A stretch of 64,000 nucleotides of DNA from Coptis chinensis (GCA_015680905.1 CM027380.1:14650001-14714000), one strand, 5' to 3'; positions 1 through 13,179 are shown, counted from the stretch's first letter. Made by a program: numbers and translations. The notes: a model not told the origin generated them from the letters alone.

Positions 1-409
1 ATTTTTGTCTTGACATGCTCCATGATTGATGACTCATCCAATCTTGCAGGCCCGTATAGTGGGTCCTATGTGCAGTCTAGTGGCGGTTCGGTCTTTGGGC
101 AATTTTACAACTTCTCGCCTATGCGTAGAGTTCATCGCCTTGATTGTCTAAGCAGCTCACTTGTCGCATTCGGAGTCTTGGTTCAAGAGGTAGGAGCTTC
201 GGAAGTTTGATGCTTCTGTGCGGATTTGGAAGAATTCATATATATGTCGTTCCTCGTGTTTTATCGCAGGTTTAAATAATATTTCCATGTTTACTGCGAA
301 TACTTGCAAAAGTATGAAAACATATTTATTTCATGATTATTAAACACATAATTAACCAAATTTATATGTCTCAATGGTGTTTCATTATACACTTTTGGGG
401 TGCTTATCA
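1..409 (-). repeat. 3' LTR portion of the Athila-like fossil (continues outside the window)
   Basis: The stretch ends on the plus strand in GCTTATCA, directly against the purine tract (TTTGGGGGTAGT on the minus strand). This mirrors the complete related LTR at 36922-38403, which ends CTCTTATCA. The LTR therefore begins on the minus strand at 409 and runs leftward past base 1. No gene is seen in it. Confidence 0.6.
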
Positions 410-449
410 CACTACCCCCAAACAGCACTTTGCTTGTCCTCAAGCAAAG
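410..449 (-). other. Polypurine tract and conserved GAGGACAAGCAA motif
   Basis: On the minus strand this reads TTGCTTGAGGACAAGCAAAG, then a TTTGGGGGTAGT purine tract that abuts the LTR. This signature is seen upstream of the 3' LTR in plant Athila/Tat elements, where the purine tract primes plus-strand synthesis. The same motif pair recurs at 38404-38445. Confidence 0.65.
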
Positions 450-1859
450 AAGAGACATTAAAACAGAGATAAGTGGCAAAAAAAATGTGTAGTCCTAACT
501 AATTCTCGTTTAGCAGAGCGGTTGCATTGACCATATGCAACATGGACTTAAACCACTAGGAATTCCCCTAGTGGACGAGTTATAGCCTCGCGGAGAGTTT
601 TCGAGAAGATACTCACAAACTTCATTTATACTACAACGACGACTTCGACAAAAACTTCGTTTCCTAAATTAATCTCGGATATCCATACATCTCCTTAGCA
701 GGAACGAGGATTGATTTCTTTGAAACTCAAGTTAATATGTATTCAATAATGAAAACATCTACATATGATCATGCATGCAGTGAACTTTTCATTGAAATGT
801 ACTAGCGAGTTGTTTTCGAAGTCTTTTGGAGAGTGTACTTAAATGGGTTCTCACGGGTATGTGTCAAAACGCAATTTCACTCAAAAAATTTCCACTCAGG
901 TTTTGTTAACTCCAAGTGTGCGGTGGGCACACGCGTTTCCCACATCTCAATGACAAGTGAGGAGCCGATGTCGATCAATCACGTCTACTACTTATTATCA
1001 CACCACCCTACTCCTAATTGAGCTAGAGGTCTTTATTAGGTATTGTGGGGATTAGGTGATAGTGTACAAGAAAATGGAAATGGATAATCAAAATTTACCA
1101 GTATGAGAGAATAGGGTCTTCATATATTTACACTAGAGAAATCCTTGTTTTCTTTCCTTCTTCTAACTGAGTTTTCCAACCTTGTTCTTAAGCCTCTAAT
1201 GGATTTTTTTTTCTAGATGGCTTAAGAACATGATTCTATTTTTCTTTCCTGAAGCAAGTAACTGACTTTTATTTGGGACAAGTCTTTCTCTTTATTCTTT
1301 CCACATTTCATCATATTTCTCATACTCATCACTTAGGTAGGTTCTTTTATTTGGTTTAATAGACGGGTAAGGATTTTTTTTTTTTTTTTGGTGAAAGTGA
1401 AAGGTTTGATAAAAGGTTCAGTGGAGTGACTAGCGGTAAAATTTGTAATAGGTAAGAATTTTTAGCTATGTCGATCCAAAGATGGCCTAAATTCTCGCTA
1501 GGGTTAGGGTGGTGATCAAGTAAGTAGATCGCGATGATTTTTCTAATCGAGAAAACTACTCCTGTGTCATCACACACAAATCACTCATGTCAAGGTTTTG
1601 GTTAGATTCTCACAGGATTTATAGTTTAAGTAACTAACCGTTGGTTCCGTAAAACTTTCATTGCTATGTACAATCGATGATACTTTCATTACATGAATGT
1701 TCATGAAAAGATGTATAAACTATTGCATAATGATTATTTTAAATTTCTTAAAACAAATCCTAATTAGGATACTAATGTGAGATTCCTAGACAATTTTCAT
1801 CATTGAAAAGGAAACAAGACTTTGTCACTAAGTACAATTATTAACATGAAAATAAAACT

Positions 1860-4800
1860 ATATACATGTTACAATTTGCCTAATATTTGCTCTGAGGGTT
1901 AAAAGCACCCCCAACAGAATGATGCTTAGTCCTCGAAGTATCAATAATTAAAAAGAAAGTACCGAGAACCGCGGAGCAAAATTAGGGCTAGATTGCTGGA
2001 ACAGAAAGGTTGGAGAACATAATATATTATTCAGAAAGAACAATAAAATGTTCAATAACACACTAAACATAGCACACGAAATAATGAAAAACAATAGCAT
2101 ACGAAACATGAAAAACAATAGCACACCAAACATAAGGTTTAGCTAGATATATGTACAATGGCAAGCTCAAACCATCCAATAGGATGTGAAGGTCTGGCGT
2201 CCTCTTTAAGGAAATGCATTTCCTTAGCATCGCGCCAAAAGATAATAGTCTGCCAAATTTCTGCCCATTCTTTGTCTCCAGATTTCCTCAAATGTTTCTT
2301 CATATTTTCATCCTTCGAGTAACAACGAACATGCGTCAGGTACCGAGCGGGACGCTTCCATTGCCGAAACCTCAATGAACGAATGATTCTGTTTGCCGGG
2401 CACATAGAATCTACCTTGACCCAGTCATGAAAAGTAGCTGCAAACTGTGGGAAGTGTGTCTTCATGATTCGGCAAGCGGTGACCGGTAAAAGTATATACT
2501 GATCCTGAAAAGTGCGAGCTCGTTTCAGGTTGGAGATAACACAACCTAAGATGCTAAATAATGTATGACCTTGAGCCAGTGCACTGAAGACGACGCAGGC
2601 ATCCTCATTGGCGTGTAGAAAAATGCCAATCTCCCATAATGTTCAGGAGAACAAATAACATCGTAGTCCCCATGTTCATGGTCATGCTTGCTAATGGAAT
2701 GGTGATGTCACGCCATGGCACATGGCCATTTCCTTCTCTTTTAATCTCAAGACCATCACCATAAGAGTCGCGAAATGCTTGCCATTGAAAGGAACGGTAA
2801 GAATTATGATAGATGTAATGCCATGATGCAGCAGGTTCGTGGTATGGAAGATCCAAAGTTAGGGCAAGTTGTTGTTCAGAAAAGATGTGACGTGTATCAC
2901 CAACTAGGATTGTGAACCCGTGTAAGTAGAAACCATACGCATGGTTGAATGCTGGTGTGTCTTCCATATTAGCATAAAAGTATGCAGCCAAACTCGGAGA
3001 ATAAGTTTGGTCAGGTTGAAGAATTAGGGGAAGACCACCCGATGTTTGTAATGTAGTCCGCGGAAAAGATGGCCATAGGTATTGGAATCCATCATAGACT
3101 GAAAGGATTGCTTTCGGGGAATGAGTTTGGGAGATACCATGTTTGATGAAGATGCAATTGATGAAGATGCCATAGTGGATGAAGTAAAGAAATAGGTAAC
3201 GACAAAGGCAAACTGGATAGATAAATGAGTATGTAAGAAAACAGATCCTCCTGTAAGCACATGTTAAAATTATATTAGTCACAACACAAATTATGACAAT
3301 CCTATTAAGCATTTCATACAAAAGAAGACACAAAGATAAGACAAAATTCATAATATGACGAAAAATGTAATAACATATACGATTATTTATTTAGTAATAT
3401 TAGAAAATTATGGATTATTATGTTGATCTTCGAGACGCATATCGTGCACCAGACTGTTTAGTTCTTCCATTTGTTGGCCGAGCTACATCTGAATGTCCCC
3501 TTGGCTGGCAAAGAGTGTAGTTTGATTTTCCATAAGGAGAGCGTGATTCTGCAAGGACTGAGAATGATTTTCCAAGATTTCCTCCTGTTCAACATCATAC
3601 TTTGCTTGACGTTCTTGGAAATCCTTAAGAGTTGTAATGATGATATTCTGACGAGCGTATAGTTCCTGCATTCTTTGATGAAGAAATTGAATGTCTTCCA
3701 TGGGATTAAAAAAATTTAGCATGGCATTTTCATCAAAGAAATGTTTAGGGTTTGAGCTTGGGTCGTTTTGTTCATTTGTCAGAGTATCAGGAATCCAAAA
3801 ACCAATGGAGTAGTCTGTTTGGAGTACACTAATATGTGCTCTTTGAAGTGGTGTTTCTGGAGAAATTACTGGATAACCCAACGCATCATAATTTGCGTGA
3901 CTAAAGTAGGTAGAGGTAGAGGTGCTGACTTTCTTGTTTTCCTGGTGATCACATTCTAGAGGTGTTGGATTAGACAAAAATCATCTCTTTGATTACGCAA
4001 AATCCAAAAAGGTAGATTTCGAAGTCTTTGTGACTTCTGATTGGTGAGATGTACCTATCACATTGTGTCCTAACCAGTGGAGCACAACTCATTGATTCTG
4101 TTTCAAAGAGCATTGAAGAACAACGTGATGTCTATTTCCCACTTCGCCATGAGATATGGTAGCTCTTAGTAAAGTTTTGACATAATCAAATGATGACTCT
4201 GGAAAAAGGAACTCCTGGGTATTCATTGGTATTTGAAGTATGTCCGAGATAATTTTCCTAGTCAATTCCAATCGCCGTCCATAAGCATTGAAGTAGAATT
4301 TTCCATTCTCAGGTCCTATAAATTGGTAGAACATCAAAACCAATTCTCGAGAATAACAAGCTGCTGAATGATATAGAAGAGGCGTCCATCCCCGACGATT
4401 ATTTTGTCAAAATAAGGATAAAACCGGCCATCTTCCAAAACTTTTTAGGTAGTCTTTTCTCGGGCATTATTTTTCTTGGTTGATCCATTTGTTAGTATTA
4501 ATGAGGGAAGGATAGTGAAAATTGTTTGAATGAGAATGGCTGAAAAAAGAAGAGATTTATAGCCAATTTATGAGTTCGTACCAATCTGATTCCAAGTGTA
4601 GTTAATAACCCATGTGGTTATGAGCAGCAACAATGGGGATCCATAGTAAGTCTTGCATGTCAGATTTCCAAAACAATTAAATGAGATGGTTCAATGTTAG
4701 AAAATACGGAAGAAAGTTTTCAGGGTAGTTAGACTTACACGTAATTTCAGAAATGATGATCATACCGCAAATAATAGAATATGGATAGAATAATCAAAAG

Positions 4801-4897
4801 TTGCATGTGTGACAAATGTTATCGTGCACCTTGTAGCGCGTTGCCGATCTTCTCGAACACCATGAATATCAATTAATTATTTTGGTGAGTTTTGGAT

Positions 4898-4942
<45 letters not shown>

Positions 4943-6412
4943 GGAAAAGACAACTAATATACACAAATATTTAATATTTAAACTTCTCCATTTAATAAAC
5001 GTAACCCATACAAATGTGTGAGAATTATTTAACACACCATACCAATATACAAAACCACGCACGACGTAAAGAGAGATGGTTACATAGATCTAGATGTCTT
5101 TGGATCATGTTATGCATGAGTGACAATGAGAATAATAATAAACACTTGTTATCACGAATACGATGATAGCCCATTCGTTGCTCCTTTTCCCATCATTTCG
5201 ATTGGATTCATTATGATCAAGAAAATGAGAATTTGTGAAGAGTGAGAGAAGGGGATGAGGGAAAATGGAAAAGTAGAGTTGTATTTATAATTAGATTTTC
5301 GACCGTTGGGCATCCGATCGTTTGGATGGGATTCGTTAGGTTTCATTTGTTGGGCTTTGAGAGTAGGCCCAATGCCTCAAGGAACAAACTACTATATTAG
5401 AAAGTACAATAATTGCATAACATAAATAATTTCTCATTCAAACTATGCGGAGATACAAAATTATGAGAAATCAACCGATATATAATATTTTTATCACAAG
5501 AAAACTAAAAATGCAATGCATAAGGGAAATAAATGACATAGTCATTTCTAAACCAAGGAAATAAACGACTCTTGGGAATCCTCGGGTTAGCGTAAGATGA
5601 ACCGGGTTTTACGCCGTTTAATACTGACGAACCCGGGCCGAAATGATCGGTCGGAATGTGGCCTATAGATCAGAGCAATTGATCTTGGAATTGCCGCTGA
5701 TTTGCCATCATCATTCTCTGAAACGGCCTTGGCGATTTGCATTTCTTCTTTGGAAGTCATTTTAGGAAGTAAGCATCCCTTCCTGATGAAGAAACATCCT
5801 GCGCATACTAGTGTTCATGTGTCTCAAGGCTTCCATGGTAGCCTCATTAAAACAGTCGGGTGGTGAAGGGGGAGGAGGAGGTACGTTATCACGCTCAATA
5901 TCATCTCTAGCTACTGGGTCCCAGTGGTCCAGAACACAAGTCTCGAAAATTTCGAAATTCTCGAAAGACCTTGTTGGAATGAAAGGAGATTTGGAACCCT
6001 AAGTTAAGCTTAAGCCGAAAGTAACAAGTAAAGCAAGAGAGTCAACCCGCTTGACGTTTGTGAGAAGAACATGGCCCAGGAAATGGACCATACAGAAAGT
6101 GTTCTTCTTCTCCTGGAGGATCCACATCAGGTGCAAGAATGTCTTGTTCACGTCAAACGTCTTTGAAGTTCCAATGACGTTGTACGCTAGCCATTGATTG
6201 ACGGCTAGTTGGTTTCGTCTGAGCGAGTGCTGGTACACGCAGTTCGAGCCATTATTGTACTCTCCCTCGAGAAGCGTGTCAAACATTAAGTCCCTCGTAG
6301 TCGGATACTCTGACAACAACAGGGTCGGATTATCAGAGTTTATTGGAATATGTGCTGAATTCGATATTAACTCCAGCGTGAGTTCCGTTCCAACCCATCC
6401 GCCGTAATCCAA
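1860..6412 (-). other. Decayed post-integrase ORF region of the Athila-like fossil
   Basis: Several minus-strand open segments occur at 2139-2465, 2605-3351, 3483-3977, 4089-4343 and 5999-6412. Their composition matches the extra ORF that follows integrase in Athila elements (often called env-like, or plant transposon protein). The segments at 4089-4343 and 5999-6412 share a similar pattern (Y/GRxLELTRxIISxxxQIP and a later RRNQLAVNQW), as expected of that protein. The region also holds a second purine tract (GGGGGTGCTTTTAACC, minus strand, near 1895-1912). It is broken in many places, and I assign no function. Confidence 0.45.
4899..4939. repeat. Poly-T tract, 41 nt
   Basis: An uninterrupted run of about 41 T lies inside the Athila-like fossil. 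It could be the poly-A tail of a minus-strand retroposon or simple slippage. I could not find a recognisable retroposon body next to it. Its exact length is uncertain in any assembly. Confidence 0.9.
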
Positions 6413-7039
6413 AATTCATCACCCCGGAAACCTCCATTGTCGTAAAATTTCAACACCAAATCTTCGGAATAATCAGCTGGAATTCGATGCAAGAGATATT
6501 CCCACTCTCTACTAGCAATTTCCTCATGAAAAATGGATGAAACATCCAGGAATTGTAGAGATTTTCAAAATTTCTCTCAAGCTGTGATTCTCCACCCGTG
6601 CTACCATAGCAAGGTCTAGATGAATTTATGAGGGTGGAAATTGCTAGGAGTGATGGATGAGATAGTCTTTGGAGGAAGGGGTTTGAATTGGTGGAGTTTA
6701 GTTCCAGCGTCTTGTATGGTTGAATTCGAGTTCGTATAGTCGCGTCTTGTGAGTGAGTGTGAGGGAGACCAAGATCCGGTTTTGAGGGGAAGAAATGTGA
6801 GGGGATGGACGCGTGGGTGCCCGTGTGTGGGTTTTGTAAACGAAGTCCGTGATTTTGGGTCAGTCCAATTTTGGCCCAAACCCAAATGAATTCTAGAAAT
6901 TCCCCTTATGTCCCGAAATGTTCCGAAATTTCAAACATAGATTTTCGATTCGTTTTAACTCCAAATTGAAACAATGATATATCAAAACGATCGGCATTAA
7001 AAATGCCATTCACTAGAATATGACAAAATCACATTCAAA

Positions 7040-7125
7040 CCTTTTTATTTATTTATTTTTATTTATTTATTTATTTATTTATTTATTTTTTATTTTTTAT
7101 TTTTAGTTTTTATTTATTTACAATT
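7040..7125. repeat. (TTTA)n microsatellite
   Basis: About 85 nt of TTTA/TTTTTA tetramer-like repeat, in a gap between parts of the Athila-like fossil. The surrounding 7126-8270 shows no gene I can recognise and is presumably decayed element sequence. Confidence 0.85.
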
Positions 7126-8274
7126 TTTATATACAAATGTACAAGTCGAAAGGAATGTGTCAACAACACCGGCAGTCTAAATAAAACAACACATCACAAC
7201 AGCTTAACTCATGCAACTTTCATGTCGGCTCTGGGGCGAACCCAATCCAGCTAGACTATGGCTTAACCTTCATGTTTTGGGGGCCTAGGGTTCAGGACGG
7301 TACCATCCCTGACCAATGTGCAATGGTCTAATAATAATATTACCCTTAGTATGTATGGTATAACCGTACCTCAAACCACCCCTTAATACAGTCACATAGA
7401 AAACCGATCGGGGTTGGCCTGGGTGGAATCCATTGCCCGCACGAACTAGGAAATGTCTGATGTTGCATATCACGACTCTTTTTGGGAACTTGCAGGTGCT
7501 AAGGGAAAAATAAAAACGAGTATATACATGTTGAGTCTTTTTCGCCGGATCCTCAAGGCGAATGTGAGTCTTTTAACGCCGATCCTCAAGGCGATTCCCA
7601 ACCCGCGGGGAACAATGGGACGACGGCGAAGTTTATCCTGCCGAGTTAGTGTCGACAATAATATACCTTATACCGCTCATCTCGGATAGAAGATCAAGAC
7701 ACGACGAAAGGAGTTTGACAGTTCATACACCACCCCATCCTTTTCGCCCGTCGCTTTCGAGCAAAAGTACTACGACCATTACCTATTCGAGATGGATGAG
7801 ATTTGCACCAAATGATGAGTTGGAGTTCGCGAGGAAGAGAATAGAAAAAGGAGGAGAAAGAAGGAGTTGAAATTTTTGGTACCCATTGTTTTCCAGGAGG
7901 CACGTTTGCTCGATTATCAGAAGACATTTATACTCAGTTCTGAAGTAGAGTTTTTATAGACTATGGTTATGGCGCTTGCAACCATACACTCTAGGGATTT
8001 TTAGAAAAGAAAATAGAAGAGGGCCCGGCTACCCAAATGGCGTACTTTTTCTGTTTAAACACATGGAAAGAAGTACACCATCGAATCTATTAGTCTATGT
8101 AGACTGGATCATTGAGAAGAGTCTCTTCGACATCTGGAGAGCACAACTCATGATAATGTTTAAGGCGTTGGCCATTTACTTGAAATTCGCTGTCATTATT
8201 TACGTTTTTCAAAGAAATAGCCCCATAAGGGGTGACAAGCGAGAAGACGGTGAAAGGACCGGACCATCGAAGTT

Positions 8275-9203
8275 TTAATTTTCCTGAAAAATGTGTAATC
8301 TTGAGTTGTACAACAAAACTTTTTTACCCACTTTGGTATCTTTTCTCAATATGTGCTTGTCATGCACTCTTTTCATGTTGGCTTTATAGGATTTCGAGAG
8401 ATCATAGGCATCACTCCAAATTTCCTCAAGTTCATTTAACTGCAATTTTCTCTTCGCGCCTGCCGCGTTAGTATTATAATTGAGGCTTTTGATAGCCCAT
8501 AGAGCACGGTGCTCAAGTTCAACCGACAGATGACAAGGTTTTCCAAAAACGAGGTGATAAGGAGACATCCCTATATGTGTCTTAAAAGCTGTTCTGTATG
8601 CCCACAAGGCATTAGATAATCGTAGAGACTAGTCTTTTCTAGATGGATTGACAGTTTTTTCCAAAATGGATTTGATCTCTCTATTAGAGACTTCTACTTG
8701 ACCACTGGTTTGAGGATGATATGAAGTTGCCACTTTGTGTGTGACTCATATTTCTTTACTAAAGATTCAAAATTTTTATTGCAGAAATGTTTTCCCCTAT
8801 CACTAATTATAGCTTTTGGAACACCAAATCGAGAGAAAATATTTTCTTTTACGAACAAAACGACCGTTTTATGATCATTAGCACGACATGCCAATGCCTC
8901 AATCCATTTTGACACATAGTCAACTGCTACTAGTATGTATAGGAAGCCATGTGAATTTGGAAATGGACCCATAAAGTCGATGCCCCATACATCAAAGATT
9001 TCCACAATTAAAATGGGATTTAAGGGCATCATATTGCGTTGAGTAATGCGTCCTAGCTGCTGGCAGCGATTGCATGCTTTGCAATGCTCATGTGCATCTC
9101 TAAATAGTGTTGTCCAATAGAATCCACATTGTAGGACCTTGGCCGCAGTTTTCTTACCACTAAAATGACCACCACAAGATTGTTCATGACAGAATGATAA
9201 CAC
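8275..9203 (-). pseudogene. Integrase region of the Athila-like retrotransposon fossil
   Basis: Minus-strand segments resemble a Ty3/gypsy integrase. A zinc-binding HHCC part is seen as H..(C)GGHFSGKKT followed by CKACNRCQQLG. A catalytic-core part carries GIDFMGPFP, YILVAVDYVSKWIEA and GVPKAIISDRG. A C-terminal part is seen as [26 protein letters not shown]. In the family this enzyme inserts element cDNA into the host chromosome. This copy is a broken fossil. The family assignment is firm from the motifs, and the Athila lineage call is by resemblance. Confidence 0.85.
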
Positions 9204-9278
9204 ATCATTGTGTTCCCAGTCGAGAATGCAACGGCGGATTAGTTGGTCGGAACAATACTTGAAAAGGTAGGGATCATC

Positions 9279-9782
9279 CTAGAAATAAAATTTCATAGTG
9301 GATAAGAACTTTTTCCGGTCATTACGAGACCAAGATGAAGGGACTTCTTCGGTAACTAAGTAATTTACTATGTCAGCGTACCAAGGGGACGAAAAAATAG
9401 AGTACAAGTGTTCATCTAGAAAGGAATCACAGATAGGTTCGGTATCAGTATCAACATCACTAACAAGTCGCGGATAAATGGTCCGCAAACCACATTTTTT
9501 CACAACCTTTTTATCTCTAATTTCTAGAGTAAACTTTTTGCAAAAGGAGAATCCATCGGATCAACCTTTGTTTTGCATCTTTTTTCGCTAATAGATAACG
9601 ACGCGTGCGCATGGTCGGTGTAGACAATAGTTGGAGAACCCACTAGGTAAGGGATCTAAACTTATCCAAAGCATATACAACGGCGAGAAACTCTTTCGGT
9701 GGTGGTATAGTTACGTTGAGCTTCATTAAGGGTTTTACTCGCATAGTAAATGACAACTAGCTTATCTTCTCGGCGTTGCCCT
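9279..9782 (-). pseudogene. RNase H / integrase-linker region of the Athila-like fossil
   Basis: On the minus strand, just inside 9782, the reading VVIYYASKTLNEAQRNY is visible. It is the hallmark end of the reverse transcriptase / start of RNase H in plant Ty3/gypsy elements. Further along, an open segment (9503-9279) includes WYADIVNYLVTEEVPSSW, typical of the linker between RNase H and integrase. The region is abruptly ended at 9783 by unrelated sequence. It is a broken fossil. Confidence 0.75.
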
Positions 9783-9960
9783 CACTACACCATAACATCT
9801 TATTTGTGACAGGGGCTTTTTTTGTTTTGTGACGCCCGGATAAGGCGTCGAGAAAATTTAATGACGCCATTATGGCATCACTGTGTGGGTTTTGCCGTCA
9901 CAATTAATCAAATAATTCATTTGATTTCTTTAAGAAATGTTTAGAAAATATACTGACAGC
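9783..9960 (+). mobile_element. Candidate CACTA (En/Spm-like) transposon terminus
   Basis: At 9783 the Athila-like RNase H sequence stops and a sequence starting CACTACACCATAACATC begins. CACTA elements begin with CACTA and have short repeated subterminal motifs. Here TGACGCC/GGCGTC units recur in both orientations within about 100 nt (near 9830-9875), as expected of transposase-binding subterminal repeats. The preceding three bases are CCT, a possible 3-bp target duplication. I could not find the opposite terminus (a TAGTG end followed by CCT) in the window, so the right boundary is unknown and no CACTA transposase is recognised. Confidence 0.5.
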
Positions 9961-12230
9961 AAGGTGGTGTCAAAGAATTTAATTTATCAACGCACGTGCT
10001 GGGCATGTGCGACAAGAGGAGGCGTCAACAGAAAATTGTGTCCAAAGACTTCGATTTCTTCTCGACCTCAACTTCAGAAAACCAAATGAGAAACCCTTCT
10101 TCTCCACCTTTCTCGATCTATTCGAATTCCACATGTTTATGTTTTTCCCAAAATTACACCTACCGTGGATAAAGGGGTCTCAAAACCACTCGATCAAAAA
10201 ACAAAAAAATAAAACTGAAAATAGGGCAAAAAAACATAGCGCTAAATCTCCCTATTTTCTATCGTCACTGGGGGGTTTCTTCTGTACGTCTCTCCTGGAT
10301 ACAGTTGCAAGGCTCACTTCCAAAAAATCGTCCTGCTCACTACGTGTTTGATTCATATGGTAAGAATTCCTCGTTTTTAGTTAGAAAATTTTTATGGGTT
10401 TCTTTTTATTGTGATTTCAAATTTTTGAAATTAAATATCTCATATTTAGTTCAAAACTCATGGTGCATAATTCCTGAATTTAGTAGTAACACTTACGCAC
10501 ACTTGTGCTTCTCCTGTTTTTCCTACCTCTTCTTTCATTTCTGTAATTCTACCATGTGATATACGTGATTTGTACTGAACAAGTTTTCATTGCGGGTTAT
10601 TTTTCCAAATCAGCTTGGGAGAAAACTTTTCTTTCATAGGTGTACAGGTAAAAGCTATTTCGAGATACTCCCCTAATTTGACTTCATGATTTCTTGTATC
10701 TTAGTTGAATGTGAGAATTTAAGGAGGATTTATCTGGGATTGGGTAGATCAGGTGGTAAAAACCACTCAAACTTAAATAAAAATTGTGTCAACCATTCTT
10801 GGTCAGCCATTACATGTGCGAGTTCTTAAGAGCTACGGTAGTGCTTTGCATAGTTGTTTTTGCGAATATTCTATGCTATGTAAGAAAATATTTTAAATTT
10901 GAAGGTACAATTGAATGGATCTAAAATTTACCTAATAGAATATCTGGTCTGATTTTCACAGGGAGGATTGAGTTTATGGTGCCTAGTAGTGATCACTTTG
11001 GTCTATGCTTGTTGGTTAAGCCAGTACATGTGCTAAACCATGATACTAGTATGTATATACACTAGGAATAAAAAAATTCACTGTAGAATTGTTATACTTG
11101 CTACTCCTGCCCTTCGCTAGAAATAGCACCATTAACATAGACGCTGCTTATGAATCTGTTTCTTTGTCTAAGCAAGTGCTGATAGTTAAATTGTGAGGAC
11201 CCGTTTCAGTCCAGAACTAGCTCTTGTAACCATTGGCGGAGGGAAGGAACTTGAAGAAAAACTTGTGGTAACTTTCTTTCTTGAATCTAATACTGATTGT
11301 TGTTGTCCCATCTCTAATCAATCAAGATAGATTCAAGAAAGAAAGTTGTTGTTGTTTTGTTGTCCCATCTCTAATCACCAGTATAATTATAAAAAAAAAT
11401 CTTTAATCACAAGTATATGAAAGCCTCTGTGGGCCTGACTTTTTGGTTTTAATTCCTGTTACTTCCACTTTTGAGGTACTGGATTGATAGTTATCGCAAT
11501 CTACCCCTCGGGTAATTTTGTTGCTTGTTGTAACTTTTTTTCCCTTATAATTATGATTATACAAATACCAAGTACCGTATTTGTATTATGTATCCTGATG
11601 CGTAATTAAAGATGTCTATTGGATTTTCACCTAGTTTGGTGACAGTGGTTGTCAGTTAAAGGTTCTACTCTTTGTTGAATTAGTAAAGTTAGTGAGTGTT
11701 GTTATATAGAAGAATTAGGTTCTAACTTGTAAGTATATATATGTGTTCTCATCCATAAATTAATCAAAACCTAAACTCCGAGTTTGTTGATGCTGTGTAT
11801 GACGTCAATTTCTAGGTTGCATAAGAATATAAGATCCGTTTAAGACAATTTATTGTTGAAGATAGTAATAGTCTTGGAAACGTACATGTATAGACAAGAC
11901 AGGACTGTAGTCGTGGAATTATCTGTATTAGAAGTTGTGAGTCTTCCCCAGGCTCATCTGTGAGTACCACTGTCAGATTCCTTACGCCCGTAACCTGGTC
12001 CTTGACGATCACTTCATCTTATGGTTACTTGGAATGCGGTCCAAGGTACAATGTATTTGTATTGGTCATGATTCCAATCTTTGAAAGTGTCTCGGCACAA
12101 GCTTTGTCAGTCAATCATCTTTTGTTCATCTGCATTTTTCTACAATCATTCTTTATTGTATCACCCCTTCCAAGTTTCACTTCATATCTTGATCAATCAC
12201 GGGTAGCTCTTTAAAGCTCCCATGATTGAC
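9961..12230. other. Non-coding stretch, no gene recognised
   Basis: AT-rich sequence with intron-like or UTR-like composition. A short local duplication of TCTTTCTTGAATC / GATTCAAGAAAG (inverted) with repeated GTTGTTGTCCCATCTCTAAT lies near 11270-11370. Nothing else can be supported. Confidence 0.5.
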
Positions 12231-12236
12231 TTCCCT

Positions 12237-12568
12237 AAACTCCCATCACTATGACGGAGGCATTAACCGTAAGTCACCAATATTATGCGATTTGATGTGA
12301 TCTATTTAGTTTCACTATCGATTTGATTGATTAAAGTTTAGTTAGTCTTCGATCGGTTGGATCTGAATTATTGAATGTTGAGTGATTATGTTTTTATGTG
12401 ATTTGTAGTTGCCTAGTATTGGAATTACACATGTAACGATGGAATCGGATAAGTATATATGTGTACGAGAAACATCACCCAGAATAGTGTTGTTATTATT
12501 GATATGAGTATGCCTAATCAGCCCGTTGAAGGCCTATTACTGCTGATTCGGCTTTGATGAATCCTAAT
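12237..12568 (+). pseudogene. Clathrin heavy chain N-terminal fragment
   Basis: Two exon-like pieces match the start of plant clathrin heavy chain, the triskelion subunit that coats endocytic and trans-Golgi vesicles. Piece one (to 12268) reads PITMTEALT and ends at a GTAAGT donor. Piece two (12409-12568), after a TGTAG acceptor, reads [24 protein letters not shown], then [11 protein letters not shown] and ITADSALMNPN. These follow the order of the family N-terminal beta-propeller. About seven residues (family FITF region) are missing between LPSIGI and THVTM, and small indels shift the frame after RETSP and near QP..RPITAD. The family protein has about 1,700 residues and only about 70 are represented, so this is a dead fragment. 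It lies within the block that starts at the CACTA-like end, so capture by a transposon is possible. Confidence 0.8.
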
Positions 12569-12817
12569 TATTAAGAATGTGACTTTTAATGTGGATGTGG
12601 AGAAGAGTAGCTCTACTGCTGTATATGACTACTTTCAAGTAAACTTCGAACCGATGTAAGTAGGTGCCAAATTTTGAGTTAATGGTTTAAAATAGTATTA
12701 TTGTTTTATGTTGTTGTTTTTTTCATAGAGAGGCTTTAAGTCTAGCGGAATTGTGAAGATAAAGATCGGTTGGAAATGGTTTTGAAGTACATTTAAAGAT
12801 GGGCGATCTTCGAAAAA

Positions 12818-12913
12818 TGGAGCTTACCAGATATCAGCAAGTTTAATGTGGGACTCAATGAAATGCGGCCCGCAAGAGTTGAATTATATTACCAATGCTA
12901 CATGTTTGATCAG
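12818..12913 (+). pseudogene. Exon-like segment of unknown origin
   Basis: An open stretch reads SLPDISKFNVGLNEMRPARV then ELYYQCYMFDQ and ends exactly at CAG|GT, a plausible splice donor. A further exon-like reading, VEKSSSTAVYDYFQVNFEP, lies just upstream (about 12596-12654) and also ends at a GTAAGT. I do not recognise the parent gene. Together with the clathrin fragment these suggest a patchwork of host-gene exons in this block. Confidence 0.35.
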
Positions 12914-13179
12914 GTTCAGTGATCTTTCCTGTGCTTCCACATTATTTGAATTTCATATAAAATTGATAGTTTTGCCTTTTTGTAACCTAAAGTAAAAGTG
13001 TAAAAATTCATAGATGCTAATGCATATAGATGGTTCTAATCTCATCAATGGGCTTTTAGTTTTTGTGATTCAGGTTCTAATGAGTATTCACATTTTAACT
13101 GAAGTAGTGTTCTGTTGAACAGTTGCTGAGGTCAACCATATGGATTTAATCACCAGGGGAAAAAATACTTTATATACAC

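Larger units (their letters stand above)
1..9782 (-). mobile_element. Athila-lineage Ty3/gypsy retrotransposon fossil, incomplete
   Basis: A minus-strand LTR-retrotransposon fossil. Read on the minus strand, the order is RNase H (about 9780-9280), integrase (9203-8275), a long region of decayed extra ORFs (about 6400-2100), a purine-rich tract with the conserved GAGGACAAGCAA-type motif (near 410-449), then LTR sequence running off the start of the window. The integrase wording (YILVAVDYVSKW, GVPKAIISDRG) and an extra ORF region downstream of integrase are typical of plant Athila elements. The gag, protease and most of the reverse transcriptase are absent, because the element stops where a CACTA-like terminus begins at 9783. 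It is clearly broken, with many lesions, and looks old. A related copy lies at 36922-43990. Confidence 0.8.
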
